This document shows, in pieces, positions 8,023-17,155 of a DNA stretch of 64,000 nucleotides. Where the stretch lies: the NCBI RefSeq assembly GCF_000337815.1, contig NZ_AOLN01000013.1, positions 186,001 to 250,000 on the forward strand. Direction: 5' to 3'. A program made the position numbers and the translations under genes. The stretch is from Haloferax mucosum ATCC BAA-1512. GTDB taxonomy: Archaea; Halobacteriota; Halobacteria; Halobacteriales; Haloferacaceae. Positions within the stretch are counted from its first letter, which is position 1. Each line of letters starts with the position of its first letter. The notes under the pieces were generated by a model, which did not search any database, was not told the origin of the DNA, and worked only from the letters and a program-made list of their open reading frames with translations.

Positions 8023-9026
8023 GCTTTCACCTCCGTTTCCGTTTCGGCCGCGGCGGCGACCGCGGCGAGTTTCTCCATCGCGCGATTCTCCGGCAGGTAG
8101 AACAGTTCAGTGTTGGTCGTCACGTAGGCAGTATCGAAGGTTTGACTCTGTACGCGGTCGAGCGTCCACTCGACGCGTTCGCGGACCGTCTCGGGGTCTT
8201 CGACCAGCGTGTTTTGGCCATCGACGAGACCGAGGGCGATGTCGTTTTTCGTGCCGTACTCGTTGATGTTGTAGAGCGTCTGGTCGCGGTCACCGGCGAC
8301 GAAATCGAAGCCGAGGGCATCGACGTCGGCGTCCATCAAGTGCGCGTAGACTTTCTCTTCGAGTGCGCCCCAGTAGGTGTGCACGACGACGTTCGCATCC
8401 GTGGCGTCGGCGACAGCCGAAATCGCTTCGGGGACGCGTGCGTCGATGTCTTCTTCCGGGGGGGAGAACACGAGCGAGGGTTCGAGGAGGAACAGCGTCT
8501 CGTGTTCCGGGAACGCTTCGACTTCGCCGGCGAGGAACTCGCCGATGGCGTCGAGGAACGCCGCGTCGTCACCGTAGTGTTCGTCGGTCGCAAGGTCGGA
8601 AAGCGAGTACGGGCCGGGGAGGACGGCCTGTAGGGACTCGTCACCGAGGTGGTTAGCGGTCGTCTCTAGTTCGGCCGCGACGTCACCGGAGAACGTCAGG
8701 TCGCCGCGGACCTGCGGGTCACGGTAGAAGTTGTTGTTGTCGTAATAGCGGACGATACCGCCCGTCTCGACGTTCTCGTGGACGGTCAGCGGATGCGCGA
8801 GCATGTCGTCCCAGCGGAGTTGACCCTCGACGATGCGGTCGAGACCGGCATCGACCTGCTCCGAGACGACTTCCTCGCGGCCGCGGTCGTACGCGTTCAC
8901 GATGTCTGTGCCCTCGTCGCCGGAGATGAGGTCGTGTTTCTGGTGACCTTTCAGGTCTGAGAGGTCTTGCTTTGCCCAATCCGGGAGGGGATACAACCCC
9001 GGTGTCGTCGAGACGAGTTCAGTCAT
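8019..9026 (-). CDS. metE2: MetE/UroD-fold paralogue lacking the zinc site
   Basis: The 335-residue protein aligns with its neighbour MetE1 (opening TTPGLYPLPDWAK; LPGPYSLSDL; AHLMDADVDALGFDF). I took ATG 9026 (MTELVSTTPG), because the 16 extra upstream codons are uncharacteristic and overlap the A/T-rich promoter stretch. Of the four zinc ligands, His216 is kept, but Cys becomes Tyr218 (VVHTYWG), Glu becomes a non-acidic residue near 243, and the last Cys becomes Thr306 (TTNTELF). It is therefore unlikely to activate homocysteine by itself. It may bind the methyl carrier and work as a second half with MetE1; that role is inferred from operon coupling. Confidence 0.88.
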   Translation of the reverse strand: MTELVSTTPGLYPLPDWAKQDLSDLKGHQKHDLISGDEGTDIVNAYDRGREEVVSEQVDAGLDRIVEGQLRWDDMLAHPLTVHENVETGGIVRYYDNNNFYRDPQVRGDLTFSGDVAAELETTANHLGDESLQAVLPGPYSLSDLATDEHYGDDAAFLDAIGEFLAGEVEAFPEHETLFLLEPSLVFSPPEEDIDARVPEAISAVADATDANVVVHTYWGALEEKVYAHLMDADVDALGFDFVAGDRDQTLYNINEYGTKNDIALGLVDGQNTLVEDPETVRERVEWTLDRVQSQTFDTAYVTTNTELFYLPENRAMEKLAAVAAAAETETEVKA

Positions 9027-9085
9027 CACTCGTCGGTAAGAAATGACGGAGTATAATATTTCCTGTATCGACAAATGCGTGGTGG

Positions 9086-9682
9086 TTATTCCAGGGCCAG
9101 AACAGTGAGCGTTTCGTACGGATACGACTCCTGAACGACGACTTCGTGGCTGAACCCGTTCGATTCGGCGCGTGCGAGTACTTCGTCATAGCCGGTGAGA
9201 CTGCTCACGAGCAGAAACACTTCGCCACCGGGTTTGAGAACGCGGCCGACGGTGTCGAGAAACGGGTCGATGATTTCGCGGCCGTCTTCGCCACCGGTGA
9301 GCGCGACTTCCATCCAGTCGTCGCGGGCCGCTTCGAGGTCTTCAGGGAGATACGGCGGGTTGAACGCAACCGCGTCGAACGAGTCCTCGCGGAAGGGTTC
9401 GACGAGACTTCCGCGAACGACCTCGAATCCACGGTGCCCGTCGGCGCGGAGCGACGCGGACCGCTCGGCGGCCTGTCGGCACGCATGCGGATTCAAGTCG
9501 CTTGCGACGACCTCGGCGTCCGTCTTGGTTGCGAGTTGTTCGGCGACCCACCCCGAGCCGGTTCCGACTTCGAGAACACGCCCGGCGATGCGGTCGAGCG
9601 CCGCCTGTGCGAGCAGTCCGGAGTCCTCCGCAGGCTGATAGACGGACGTGTTCATCCCGCGCCGTTCGGCGAGGTCGGTCAT
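9086..9682 (-). CDS. HemK/PrmC-like N5-glutamine methyltransferase (Mtq2-type)
   Basis: The 198-residue class I methyltransferase has the SAM-binding motif LEVGTGSG (37-44) and the diagnostic NPPY motif (108-111) used to methylate the amide nitrogen of glutamine. Its short length resembles archaeal/eukaryotic Mtq2, which modifies the GGQ motif of release factor aRF1/eRF1. It overlaps the mscS stop by 4 nt and lies in the L21e-Rpo4-DUF655-KsgA set, a grouping widespread in archaea that links translation and rRNA maturation. The target is inferred from the family. Confidence 0.88.
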   Translation of the reverse strand: MTDLAERRGMNTSVYQPAEDSGLLAQAALDRIAGRVLEVGTGSGWVAEQLATKTDAEVVASDLNPHACRQAAERSASLRADGHRGFEVVRGSLVEPFREDSFDAVAFNPPYLPEDLEAARDDWMEVALTGGEDGREIIDPFLDTVGRVLKPGGEVFLLVSSLTGYDEVLARAESNGFSHEVVVQESYPYETLTVLALE

Positions 9683-10899
9683 CGGCTGTCGGCCTCCGCC
9701 TCGTCCGCGTCGGCAACGTCGCCGCCGTCAGTCTCAGGTGAAGCCGCCGAGGGACCGTCCGTGATCGGAACCGGTCCGGGATGGTTGCGCCCCGAGAGTT
9801 CGCGCTGTGGGAACGGAATCGTGATGTCCTCGTCGGCGAACGCTTCGTGAATCGCACCGATTGCGGCGGTTCGGGCGCGCCACCGACGGCGGGCGCTCGG
9901 GCGGTCTATCCACGGGCGCACCCCGAGGACGACAGCAGAGTTACCGAAGCGCTTTGCGACCACCTGCGGTTTCGGCACCGACAGTACCTCGTCGAGTTCC
10001 TCGACCGCGGTCTGTGCGACTGAAGCGGCGTGGTCGAGGTCGGTGTCGTAGTCAACGCCGACGTCGATGTCGAGGCGGAGCCGCCCCTTTCGACTTCGAT
10101 TGACGAGGCTTTCGGAACTCACCACGTCGTTCGGAATCATGACGAACTCGCCGTCGAACGTCTGGATGCGGGTGTTCACGACCGTGATTTCGGTGACGAT
10201 GCCCTCGTGTTCTCCGACTTCGACCCAGTCGCCGATTTCGAACGGGCGGGAGAACATCAAGACGAACCCGGCGATGAGCGCACCGAGCGTCTGTCGCGCG
10301 GCCATACCGACGACGATACCGAGGAATCCGGCACCGACGAGGAACCCACCGAGGTTCGCCTCCCAGATTCCGAGGATGACGATGGTTGCGACGAGGTACG
10401 TCGAAACCTGCGCCAGGCGGTAGATAATCTCGCGTTGGTGGTCGGATATCTCGGGGCGCGTGCTCGCAATCTCCTGTATGAAGCGACCGAGGACGGACGT
10501 CAACACGTACGCACCGACGAGGAACGTCCCCGAGAGGGCGACCTGTATCAGCGTCTGTGTTCCGAGGTCGTACTGCTGAGAGAGCGTCCCGATGTCGCCG
10601 GAGAGCGACCAGACGGCAAAGAGGAACGCGCCGCCGAGGACGACGACGACCAGACGGAGCAGCGTGACTCCGAGGTGCCAGGCGGGACCGGAGACACTGC
10701 CAACGTCCATGTCGTGGAGCCGAGCGCCGAATCGCCAGATTACGGCGATAATAACGGCGGTGAAGACGCTGGCGGCGAGACGCAGTTCGAACGAGGGGAA
10801 CCACGAGGCGAGTTCGACGAGTCCGCCGGTCTGGAGCACGCTGTTCGTCGAACGGAACAAGGAGGGATTCGAAAGCGGAGCGAACACGGGAACCGACAT
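9679..10899 (-). CDS. mechanosensitive ion channel, MscS family
   Basis: The 406-residue protein has about four to five transmembrane helices in the first 200 residues, then the MscS pore helix and beta domain (GFLGIVVGMAARQTLG, then SRPFEIGDWVEVGEHEGIVTEI, then TFDGEFVMIPN). It ends in an acidic tail. MscS channels open on membrane tension and protect against hypo-osmotic shock, which is important for a halophile. It sits inside a translation-related operon, 3 nt after ksgA and overlapping the methyltransferase gene, so it is co-transcribed with them. Confidence 0.93.
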   Translation of the reverse strand: MSVPVFAPLSNPSLFRSTNSVLQTGGLVELASWFPSFELRLAASVFTAVIIAVIWRFGARLHDMDVGSVSGPAWHLGVTLLRLVVVVLGGAFLFAVWSLSGDIGTLSQQYDLGTQTLIQVALSGTFLVGAYVLTSVLGRFIQEIASTRPEISDHQREIIYRLAQVSTYLVATIVILGIWEANLGGFLVGAGFLGIVVGMAARQTLGALIAGFVLMFSRPFEIGDWVEVGEHEGIVTEITVVNTRIQTFDGEFVMIPNDVVSSESLVNRSRKGRLRLDIDVGVDYDTDLDHAASVAQTAVEELDEVLSVPKPQVVAKRFGNSAVVLGVRPWIDRPSARRRWRARTAAIGAIHEAFADEDITIPFPQRELSGRNHPGPVPITDGPSAASPETDGGDVADADEAEADSR

Positions 10900-10902
10900 G
10901 GA

Positions 10903-11766
10903 TTATACCCCAACCGAGGCGGCGAGCTGTGCGAGTTCGGCGAACGCTTCGGGAGACATGTTCCCGGCACGCTTTCGAAGTACGTCTTCGTCGGCCGCCT
11001 CAACGACTGCTTCCGGGTCTGACAGTCCAGAGATGTGCGGCGTGTTTCGGATGCCGTTTCGGATGGTCTTGCGACGTTGGGTGAAAAGCGCTTTTACGAA
11101 GTCGAAGAAGAACTCCTCGTCGTCAACCTCGTAATCCGGCGCGCGAGGAGTGATGCGAACGATTGCGCTCTGGACTGCCGGTTTCGGGTCGAACGCTTCT
11201 CGTGGAACGATTTCGCAGACTTCGACGTCGCCGTAGTGTTGGGCGCTCACCGAGAGGCGGCCGTACTCGGACGTGCCGGATTCGGCGGCCATCCGCTCGC
11301 CGAACTCCTTTTGAAACATGAGCACGAGCGGCTTGCCGCGCGGCAACAGGCGAAACGAAATTTCCGAGGAGATGCCGTACGGCAAATTCGAGACACAGGC
11401 TGTGAACTCGGGGAGTTCGAGTTCCAGCGCGTCGCCTTCGAGAACCGTGAGGCGGTCGGCCGCGATTGCATCGGCGAACTCGCGGCGGAGATGGTCGGCG
11501 AACGACCGGTCCTGTTCGACGACGGTCACGCGGTCGGCGACCGCAAGCAGGCGGTCCGTGAGAACGCCGGGACCGCCCCCGATTTCGAGGACGTGCGAGC
11601 GGTCGGCGTCCGCCGGGAGGTACGTCGGAATTCGATCGACGACGCGGTCGTCGATGAGAAAGTGCTGGTCTCGGTTCGGGTCGCCACGCACGCCCGCTCG
11701 TCGAATCAGCGCGTCGGGGTCTCGTGTGGCGGCCTCGGGGACCTGTTCGCTTCCGTCGCTCGTCAT
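10903..11766 (-). CDS. ksgA: 16S rRNA dimethyladenosine transferase KsgA/Dim1
   Basis: The 287-residue enzyme dimethylates two adjacent adenosines in the 3'-terminal helix of 16S rRNA during small-subunit assembly. Seen are the start motif DQHFLIDDRVVDRI, the SAM motif VLEIGGGPGVLT and the catalytic loop NLPYGISSEI (NLPY), followed by the C-terminal helical domain with RRKTIRNGIRN. It lies 43 nt after DUF655 and 3 nt before mscS. DUF655 and ksgA neighbour each other in many archaea. Confidence 0.96.
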   Translation of the reverse strand: MTSDGSEQVPEAATRDPDALIRRAGVRGDPNRDQHFLIDDRVVDRIPTYLPADADRSHVLEIGGGPGVLTDRLLAVADRVTVVEQDRSFADHLRREFADAIAADRLTVLEGDALELELPEFTACVSNLPYGISSEISFRLLPRGKPLVLMFQKEFGERMAAESGTSEYGRLSVSAQHYGDVEVCEIVPREAFDPKPAVQSAIVRITPRAPDYEVDDEEFFFDFVKALFTQRRKTIRNGIRNTPHISGLSDPEAVVEAADEDVLRKRAGNMSPEAFAELAQLAASVGV

Positions 11767-11809
11767 TGAGGGTGTTATCGTGTGGGAGCGGGTAAAAGTC
11801 CCGTTCCGC

Positions 11810-12397
11810 TTATCCGTCGATTCTAACGAACGTCTTGTACTTCACGTCGTTGTCTTGCAGTTCGTCCATGATGCGCTCGGCGATCACGTCTTTCGGGTGA
11901 TGGAGTCCCGAAACGCGCTCTTCGAGGTCCTCGAACGATTCGAACGGCCCGCGCCGTTTTCGCTCTTCGAGGATTTTGTCCCGGAGTTTCTTCCCGATTC
12001 CCGGAAGCAAATTGAGTTGGTGGAGCCGCAAGGTGATGGGTTGTGCGTCGTTGTAGAAATCGACGAACCGCTGTTCGTCGGCGTCGATGATGTCGGAAAC
12101 GACGTACTCGACCTCCGCGGTCGCGGTGTTCGAGAGGTCACCGTAGGAAACCTCTACGACCGATTCGACCACGTTGCGGTCGGCTGTCGGCGACACGACA
12201 ACGCTGTCGCCGATACTCACGTCGGCATCTTCTACAAGGGTCAACTCGAGGAGACGGAAGTTCGACTCGCCGAGTGCGTACGCAATCGGTTCGGCGTCGA
12301 ACCGTCGATTGTCTCCTTGACGCCCGTGGCGGAGTACGTCGAGTACGATAGCGTACTCGGCCGTGGCGTCGGCGTCACCGCTCTCCGAACGTGTCAT
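11810..12397 (-). CDS. DUF655 family RNA-binding protein
   Basis: The 195-residue protein has the DUF655 layout: an N-terminal OB-like region (EYAIVLDVLRHGR, GDSVVVSP) and a C-terminal helix-hairpin-helix (LNLLPGIGKKLRDKILEERKRRGPF, split here as LLPGIGKK then RDKILEERKR). HhH motifs bind nucleic acid. The gene sits between rpo4 and ksgA, a conserved archaeal linkage, which suggests a job in ribosome assembly or rRNA handling. Biochemical function is not established as far as I know. Confidence 0.92.
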   Translation of the reverse strand: MTRSESGDADATAEYAIVLDVLRHGRQGDNRRFDAEPIAYALGESNFRLLELTLVEDADVSIGDSVVVSPTADRNVVESVVEVSYGDLSNTATAEVEYVVSDIIDADEQRFVDFYNDAQPITLRLHQLNLLPGIGKKLRDKILEERKRRGPFESFEDLEERVSGLHHPKDVIAERIMDELQDNDVKYKTFVRIDG

Positions 12398-12450
12398 GCC
12401 AGTAGTTACGGCGAGCCGATATTTAAATAGTTGGCCGCGCCGTCGCGCGG

Positions 12451-12807
12451 TCAGACGTACTTTGCGACGACGTTGAGAATTTCGTCGAGCTCGTCGCCGG
12501 AGAGTGCGTAACGCTGTTGGGCGAAGACCGCACGCAGTTCGTCACGTGACTGCGGGAGGAGGTCCGCGATTTTGATCGCGGTCGGGCCGTCTACCTTTTC
12601 GAGCTCGGCGAGCTCCTCGACGAGTTCACGCGATTCCTCGGGGTCGAGGTGGGCGAACCGGTTGACGTGTTCGATAGCACGCGCCAGTTCGTAGCGCATC
12701 TCGCGCTCTTCGTCGGCGGCGCGCTCGGCCTCAACTTCGGCGAGGAGTTCCTTGACCTCGGAGGTCGTCAGGTACTCCTCGCCGATTTTTTCTTTGAATA
12801 TGGTCAT
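12451..12807 (-). CDS. rpoF: RNA polymerase subunit Rpo4 (RpoF)
   Basis: The 118-residue protein is Rpo4, which pairs with Rpo7 to form the stalk of archaeal RNA polymerase. The sequence shows EYLTTSEVKELLAEVEAER, then helices with ELEKVDGPTAIKIADLLP and the C-terminal HRDC-like segment DELDEILNVVAKYV. It starts 3 nt after L21e and is followed by DUF655 after 53 nt. Archaeal genomes commonly keep L21e-Rpo4 together. Confidence 0.95.
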   Translation of the reverse strand: MTIFKEKIGEEYLTTSEVKELLAEVEAERAADEEREMRYELARAIEHVNRFAHLDPEESRELVEELAELEKVDGPTAIKIADLLPQSRDELRAVFAQQRYALSGDELDEILNVVAKYV

Positions 12808-12810
12808 CGC

Positions 12811-13101
12811 TTACTGCTGGGCGCGCAGGTGAGCGGGGCGGACGATTACCGTCTTTTCTTTGCCGCCGTCGGTGATTTGGACCTTGAACGCGCGACCCTG
12901 CTTTCCGACGACCTCACCGGTGAGACCGTTGAAACGCGGGTGGAAGCGACCTTTACGAACGCTCGGGTCGATGTTGAGGTGGACCTTCTGGCCCTCCTCG
13001 AATTCCGCAATCGCGCGCTGCGGCGGCGAAGTACCGCGCTCACGCGGCTTGTTCGAGAGCTTTCCTCGCGTCCCCTTCATCGGACCGTTGGAGCTCGGCA
13101 T
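12811..13101 (-). CDS. rpl21e: ribosomal protein L21e
   Basis: The 96-residue protein begins [15 protein letters not shown] and contains the L21e SH3-like core ([22 protein letters not shown]). I chose ATG 13101 because the family starts with this short basic tail; longer frames upstream run through the promoter. It is the first gene of the long minus-strand operon reaching metE1 at 6949, and it is divergent from the cystathionine gamma-synthase gene, with 123 nt between the starts. Confidence 0.96.
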   Translation of the reverse strand: MPSSNGPMKGTRGKLSNKPRERGTSPPQRAIAEFEEGQKVHLNIDPSVRKGRFHPRFNGLTGEVVGKQGRAFKVQITDGGKEKTVIVRPAHLRAQQ

Positions 13102-13224
13102 AGTCGTGAGAACGAATACTTGCGTCGTCATTATAAATTGCACGTTACGGACCGCGCGTGTGGCACCCCCGCGTGGTCGCGCGGGAGGGACGGACTTAAC
13201 CCGAGCGGGTGCGGGGGTTTTCGT

Positions 13225-14385
13225 ATGTCTGAAGACGAGCGACGCATCGAGACGCGCGCCATCCACGCCGGTCAGGAACCCGACGAAGAGACGGGAGCGC
13301 TCATGACGCCCATCTACGCGAACTCCACGTACGCACAGGACGGTCCCGGTGACCACCGCGGCTACGAGTACTCCCGGACGGGAAACCCGACGCGAACTGA
13401 CCTCGAATCGAATCTGGCGGCGCTCGAAAACGGCTCGTACGGCCGTGCGTTCTCCTCGGGGATGGGTGCGATAAACACCGTTCTCAACCTACTCGAAGCG
13501 GGAGACCACGTCGTCGCCGGCAACGACGTCTACGGCGGCACCCATCGCATCTTCACGCAGGTCTACGAGAAGTACGACCTCGAATTCGACTTCGTCGAGA
13601 CCACAGACCACGATGCGGTCCGCGAAGCCGTCCGCGACGAGACGGCGCTCGTGTGGGTCGAAACGCCGACGAACCCGCTCATGCGCGTCAACGACATCGA
13701 AGCGCTGGCCGACATCGCCCACGAGGTCGATGCGCTCTGTGCCGTAGACAACACCTTCGCAACGCCGTACCTCCAACGCCCGCTCGACCTCGGTGCGGAC
13801 ATCGTCTCGCACTCCCTGACGAAATACCTCGGCGGCCACTCCGACATCGTCGGCGGCGCGCTCATCACGGACGACGAGGAACTCGACGAGGAAATCGCCT
13901 TCTACCAAAACTCCGTCGGTGCGACGCCGTCGCCGTTCGATTGCTTCCTCGTCCTCCGCGGGACCAAGACGCTTCCCGTCCGTATGGACCGTCACTGCGA
14001 CAACGCCCGCGAACTCGCGGCGTGGCTCGACGACCACGACGCGGTCGAGACCGTCCACTATCCCGGACTCGACTCACACCCGCAACACGAACTCGCGGCG
14101 GAGCAGATGGACGACTTCGGCGGCATGCTCTCGTTCGAACTCGACGGCACACTCGAACAGGCATCGACCGTCGTCGAGGAGACCGACGTGTTCACCCTCG
14201 CCGAGAGTCTCGGCGGCGTCGAGAGCCTCATCGAACAGCCCGCGGCGATGACCCACGCGGCCATCCCCCGCGAAGAGCGCCTCGAAGCCGGTCTTACCGA
14301 CGGTCTCATTCGCGTCTCTATCGGTATCGAACACATCGACGACATGAAAGCGGACCTCGAACAGGCGTTCGACGCCGCGTTCTAA
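13225..14385 (+). CDS. metB: cystathionine gamma-synthase / gamma-lyase family PLP enzyme
   Basis: The 386-residue protein is a Cys/Met-metabolism PLP enzyme: [14 protein letters not shown] (PLP phosphate contact), [26 protein letters not shown], and the lysine that binds PLP in [13 protein letters not shown] (about residue 200). The family makes cystathionine from an activated homoserine or splits it; gamma-synthase and gamma-lyase cannot be told apart reliably by eye. ATG 13225 matches the family start and lies close behind the promoter. The nearby metE1/metE2 pair suggests a link to methionine synthesis. Confidence 0.92.
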   Translation: MSEDERRIETRAIHAGQEPDEETGALMTPIYANSTYAQDGPGDHRGYEYSRTGNPTRTDLESNLAALENGSYGRAFSSGMGAINTVLNLLEAGDHVVAGNDVYGGTHRIFTQVYEKYDLEFDFVETTDHDAVREAVRDETALVWVETPTNPLMRVNDIEALADIAHEVDALCAVDNTFATPYLQRPLDLGADIVSHSLTKYLGGHSDIVGGALITDDEELDEEIAFYQNSVGATPSPFDCFLVLRGTKTLPVRMDRHCDNARELAAWLDDHDAVETVHYPGLDSHPQHELAAEQMDDFGGMLSFELDGTLEQASTVVEETDVFTLAESLGGVESLIEQPAAMTHAAIPREERLEAGLTDGLIRVSIGIEHIDDMKADLEQAFDAAF

Positions 14386-14490
14386 CGTCCGACCGTCGTT
14401 TTGCGGTCTCAGACGGAGAAAAGAGTATTCAAAGCGCATTTTTCCACCCCGATACCGGTTGTTGCCGTCACGTGGGAACGCGGGGAAGGG

Positions 14491-14498
14491 TTATTGAC
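14491..14498 (+). promoter_or_regulatory. putative TATA box for the 84-aa membrane protein
   Basis: The segment ttattgac is centred about 26 nt before the ATG at 14520, which would give a leaderless or nearly leaderless mRNA. A second A/T block (taattatat) directly abuts the start codon and is too close to be its TATA box. Confidence 0.4.
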
Positions 14499-14519
14499 TA
14501 TGCCGAAGAATAATTATAT

Positions 14520-14774
14520 ATGTCTCAAAAATCGGTCTCGCTGAGCGCAGAGTCGTTCCAGCAACCACAACCCGACGTGGTAGAACGCGAGATGGTCGAT
14601 TCCGACGACCACGAAGGGTCGAGCCACAGCGCAGAGCAGTTCGGTATCGGACTCAGTGCCGGGTTCCTCATCGGCGGGATTCTCGGTGTCCTCACGAACT
14701 CGCTGTCGCTCGGCGTGATGTTCGGGATGACCGTCGGTGTCGTCCTCGGCGTCGTGTTGATGGAATACCGCTGA
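14520..14774 (+). CDS. small membrane protein with two helices (84 aa)
   Basis: The 84-residue protein has a soluble acidic N-terminus (about 1-38) and two hydrophobic segments near 42-58 and 63-80 (FGIGLSAGFLIGGILGVL, then SLGVMFGMTVGVVLGVVL), separated by a short NS turn. The Gly-rich helices resemble small multimerising membrane proteins. ATG 14520 follows a clear A/T-rich promoter. Similar two-helix proteins of unknown role are common in haloarchaea; I do not recognise a family. It is flanked by metB and the convergent aEF1-beta gene. Confidence 0.75.
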   Translation: MSQKSVSLSAESFQQPQPDVVEREMVDSDDHEGSSHSAEQFGIGLSAGFLIGGILGVLTNSLSLGVMFGMTVGVVLGVVLMEYR

Positions 14775-14835
14775 TTGTCGGACCCGAGCGCTGTCGCTCG
14801 TCGGGGCGAGTGTGAGAGAAAAGTCGGTCGTCAGT

Positions 14836-15102
14836 TCAGATACGGCCGACGTTCTCGACGGAGACGCTTTCGACGCCTTCGACTTCGATGAACGCTTCCT
14901 CGACAGCCTCGGTGCCACCGGCGTCGTCGGGGACGATGACCGTCGGCAGGAGGGCGACGAGACCGAACGCGACGTCGTCGCGCTCGAAGCCCTTGATTTT
15001 TGCACCCTCGGGGAGGGAGTCTTCGAGCAGGTCCTCGAGGTCGTCGAGGTCCAGTTCGGGGCTGTTCGGCATGACCTTGATTTTAGCGGCTACTTTTCCC
15101 AT
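14836..15102 (-). CDS. ef1b: translation elongation factor 1-beta (aEF1B)
   Basis: The 88-residue protein is the archaeal guanine-nucleotide exchange factor for aEF1A. It begins [22 protein letters not shown] and contains [14 protein letters not shown] and a C-terminal [20 protein letters not shown]. The start at 15102 lies 2 nt after the stop of the zinc-finger gene, and the two are surely one transcript. Length and fold are normal for the family. Confidence 0.96.
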   Translation of the reverse strand: MGKVAAKIKVMPNSPELDLDDLEDLLEDSLPEGAKIKGFERDDVAFGLVALLPTVIVPDDAGGTEAVEEAFIEVEGVESVSVENVGRI

Positions 15103-15104
15103 GA

Positions 15105-15284
15105 TTATGGACCCATGAATCCGCAGTCGGGGCACTCGTAGAGGTTGCTCTGCTTCCGGCACTTGGAACAACGCGAAATCTCCTGACCACAGTCGGGGCA
15201 CTTGAACGTCGCGGCGCTCATGCCAGCGATGTTGATGCCGCAGGACACACACTGGTGCGCGTGTCGCTGTTCGGACTCGCTCAT
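15105..15284 (-). CDS. four-CPxCG zinc-finger micro-protein, HVO_2753-like
   Basis: The 59-residue protein contains four C(P)xCG-type knuckles: QCVSCG, KCPDCG, RCSKC and ECPDCG. They could bind up to two zinc ions. Length, motif number and position directly upstream of aEF1-beta match the Haloferax volcanii protein HVO_2753, which as I recall has a solved structure and whose deletion affects swarming and biofilm formation. The start ATG 15284 gives [10 protein letters not shown]. The linkage to an elongation factor hints at a translation-related or regulatory task. Confidence 0.93.
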   Translation of the reverse strand: MSESEQRHAHQCVSCGINIAGMSAATFKCPDCGQEISRCSKCRKQSNLYECPDCGFMGP

Positions 15285-15367
15285 ACGCTCACAAACCGGC
15301 GCACGACTTTTAACCGTTGTCTTTCCGGGTTCTTCCGAGGGGTATCCGTGTGCCGGGGGTACACGGC

Positions 15368-16624
15368 TCATCCGAGTGCGAGCGGTCCCATGAGGACGCA
15401 CATCAGGTGCACGCGCCGACAGCCGAGTTTTACCGGCAGATGGCCGACGACCGCGGCGGCAACGAGGACGACGACGCCGCCAGTGCCCGCGAACGCCCAC
15501 GAGAGAACGACGAGAAAGAGACAGACGACCGCGACGAGTCGGCGCTGGTCGAGTCGGCCAGCGACCGACAGCGCTCGGTCACCGAGTACCGGAACCAACG
15601 CCGCACCACAGACACCGGCGAAAATCGTCGTCGGAACCGCGATGCCGAGTCCCGTCGGGAGGTCGGCCGCCGACAGCGCGACGAGTGCACCCGTTCGCGG
15701 CGTTCCCAATCCGGCCAGTGCGAACAGCGCGAAGACCGTCGTCGCGGTCGTCGCGGCGCTCGTCGCCGTGACGTAGGCCCGCGCAGATTCGTCGGGGTCG
15801 CGTCCCGGAAGCACTGCGAGCGCGAGCGTTCCCGCGACGCCAGACGAGACGCCCGGCAAGTAGCCGACGAACGCGCCGCCGCCCGTCCCCGCGAGGACGC
15901 TCTGTGCGACGGCACCGGGCGACGTGGCGAGGGTCGTATCGCCCTGCGGCGGAACGCCTGACCCGTGACGCGCCGAGAGTAAGACAGGCACGCCGAATAG
16001 ACCGGCCAAGAGCGGCGCGAGAACACCGCCGACGGGGAGCGGCCCACCGAACGACCGGTCGAGAACGGCGAGTCCGAGGCCCGTCGCCGCGGCGATTGTC
16101 ACGCCGGCGGTGAGTTTCGCCCGGAGCGTCGGTTCGGTCCAGACGAGCGCGACCGCGACGCCGACGAGGACGACCCACAAGTGATTTCGAATCACCGGGT
16201 AGCCGTAGACCAACAGTTCAGTTACGGGAACGGCCACGGGGACCGCGATGCAAAGCGCGGCCCCGCTCCCGAGTGCGGACAGCCGAAGCGCCTCGCGGCC
16301 GCGCCCACCGAGGACGAGTTTGTGGGCCGGAAGCGCGCCCGGTGCGAGCGCCGCATCGGGGACGCCGAGCGCCAGGGCGGGGACGACATCGAGAAACGTG
16401 TGCACCGTCGATGCCGCGAGGACGGCGGCGGCAACCGCGACCGGCGGTGCGGGAACGTCAGTTGCGACGCTCGCAAGGAGGAGCGCGAAGGCGTTCGCGT
16501 GAAGCCCCGGCACGAGTCCCGAACACGTCCCGAGACAGACGCCGACTGCGACGCCGAGGAAGACGGCGACCGTCGAGTCGAGTCCGCTGAGTGTGACGGG
16601 TCCAACCGTTCCGGTGGGCGACAT
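15368..16624 (-). CDS. TctA/DUF112-family integral membrane protein
   Basis: The 418-residue protein is almost entirely hydrophobic, with around ten to twelve helices, and carries family hallmarks: [16 protein letters not shown] near the N-terminus and a second Gly-rich repeat [19 protein letters not shown] in the middle, giving the two-fold TctA-like layout. Bacterial TctA works with TctB and the binding protein TctC in tricarboxylate uptake. Neither partner is present nearby, so the substrate and mechanism in archaea remain open. It is probably monocistronic, upstream of nothing on the same strand except aEF1-beta's set. Confidence 0.85.
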   Translation of the reverse strand: MSPTGTVGPVTLSGLDSTVAVFLGVAVGVCLGTCSGLVPGLHANAFALLLASVATDVPAPPVAVAAAVLAASTVHTFLDVVPALALGVPDAALAPGALPAHKLVLGGRGREALRLSALGSGAALCIAVPVAVPVTELLVYGYPVIRNHLWVVLVGVAVALVWTEPTLRAKLTAGVTIAAATGLGLAVLDRSFGGPLPVGGVLAPLLAGLFGVPVLLSARHGSGVPPQGDTTLATSPGAVAQSVLAGTGGGAFVGYLPGVSSGVAGTLALAVLPGRDPDESARAYVTATSAATTATTVFALFALAGLGTPRTGALVALSAADLPTGLGIAVPTTIFAGVCGAALVPVLGDRALSVAGRLDQRRLVAVVCLFLVVLSWAFAGTGGVVVLVAAAVVGHLPVKLGCRRVHLMCVLMGPLALG

Positions 16625-16798
16625 CGCTCCGAGGTGGGCCCGGCTTGGGGTATGAAGCTACGGCTATGGCTACGCGACGGTTCGTGTGACACGAAGCGCA
16701 AAACCTCAACGAGTGCCGTCGCTCACAGCGTTGCGTCGAAAGAAAATCGGAGTTATCGAGCGAGTGTCGCCGCGTGTGCGGCGTCTATCTCGCGGGAG

Positions 16799-17131
16799 TT
16801 AGCCGAAGAGGGCGCCGAGACCTTCACCGTCGGCCTCTTCGTCCTCGTCGTCGTCGTCTTCTTCAGCGGCTTCTTCGGCGGCGTCCGCTTCGTCGTCATC
16901 GTCAGCCGTCTCGACTTCGCCAGCAGCAGCGCCGCCCGCGGCGGGTGCGGGGGCAGCGGCGGCCGTCTCGATGGCCTCTTCGATGTCAACGTCCTCGAGC
17001 GCGGCGACGAGCGCCTTGACGCGGGACTCTTCGACATCGACACCGGCAGCCTCGAGGACTGCGGTGATGTTCTCTTCGTTGACCTCTTCGTCCGTCTCGT
17101 TCAGGATGAGAGCAGCGTAGACGTATTCCAT
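16799..17131 (-). CDS. rpl12: ribosomal stalk protein P1/L12
   Basis: The 110-residue protein is the archaeal acidic P1 stalk protein. It has a helical dimerisation N-terminus ([21 protein letters not shown]), an Ala/Pro hinge, and a very acidic tail ending in LGALFG, which contacts elongation factors. It is the last gene of L1-L10-L12, starting 24 nt after L10. The C-terminal motif is shared with L10 (LGSLF). Confidence 0.97.
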   Translation of the reverse strand: MEYVYAALILNETDEEVNEENITAVLEAAGVDVEESRVKALVAALEDVDIEEAIETAAAAPAPAAGGAAAGEVETADDDDEADAAEEAAEEDDDDEDEEADGEGLGALFG

Positions 17132-17155
17132 TGTTGTATTCCTCGTTGTGTGTTG

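Noticed and set aside
13102-13356. Longer N-terminus for L21e
   Set aside because: L21e proteins start with the short [13 protein letters not shown]-type tail, and the extra codons lie on the promoter and on the opposite gene's start.
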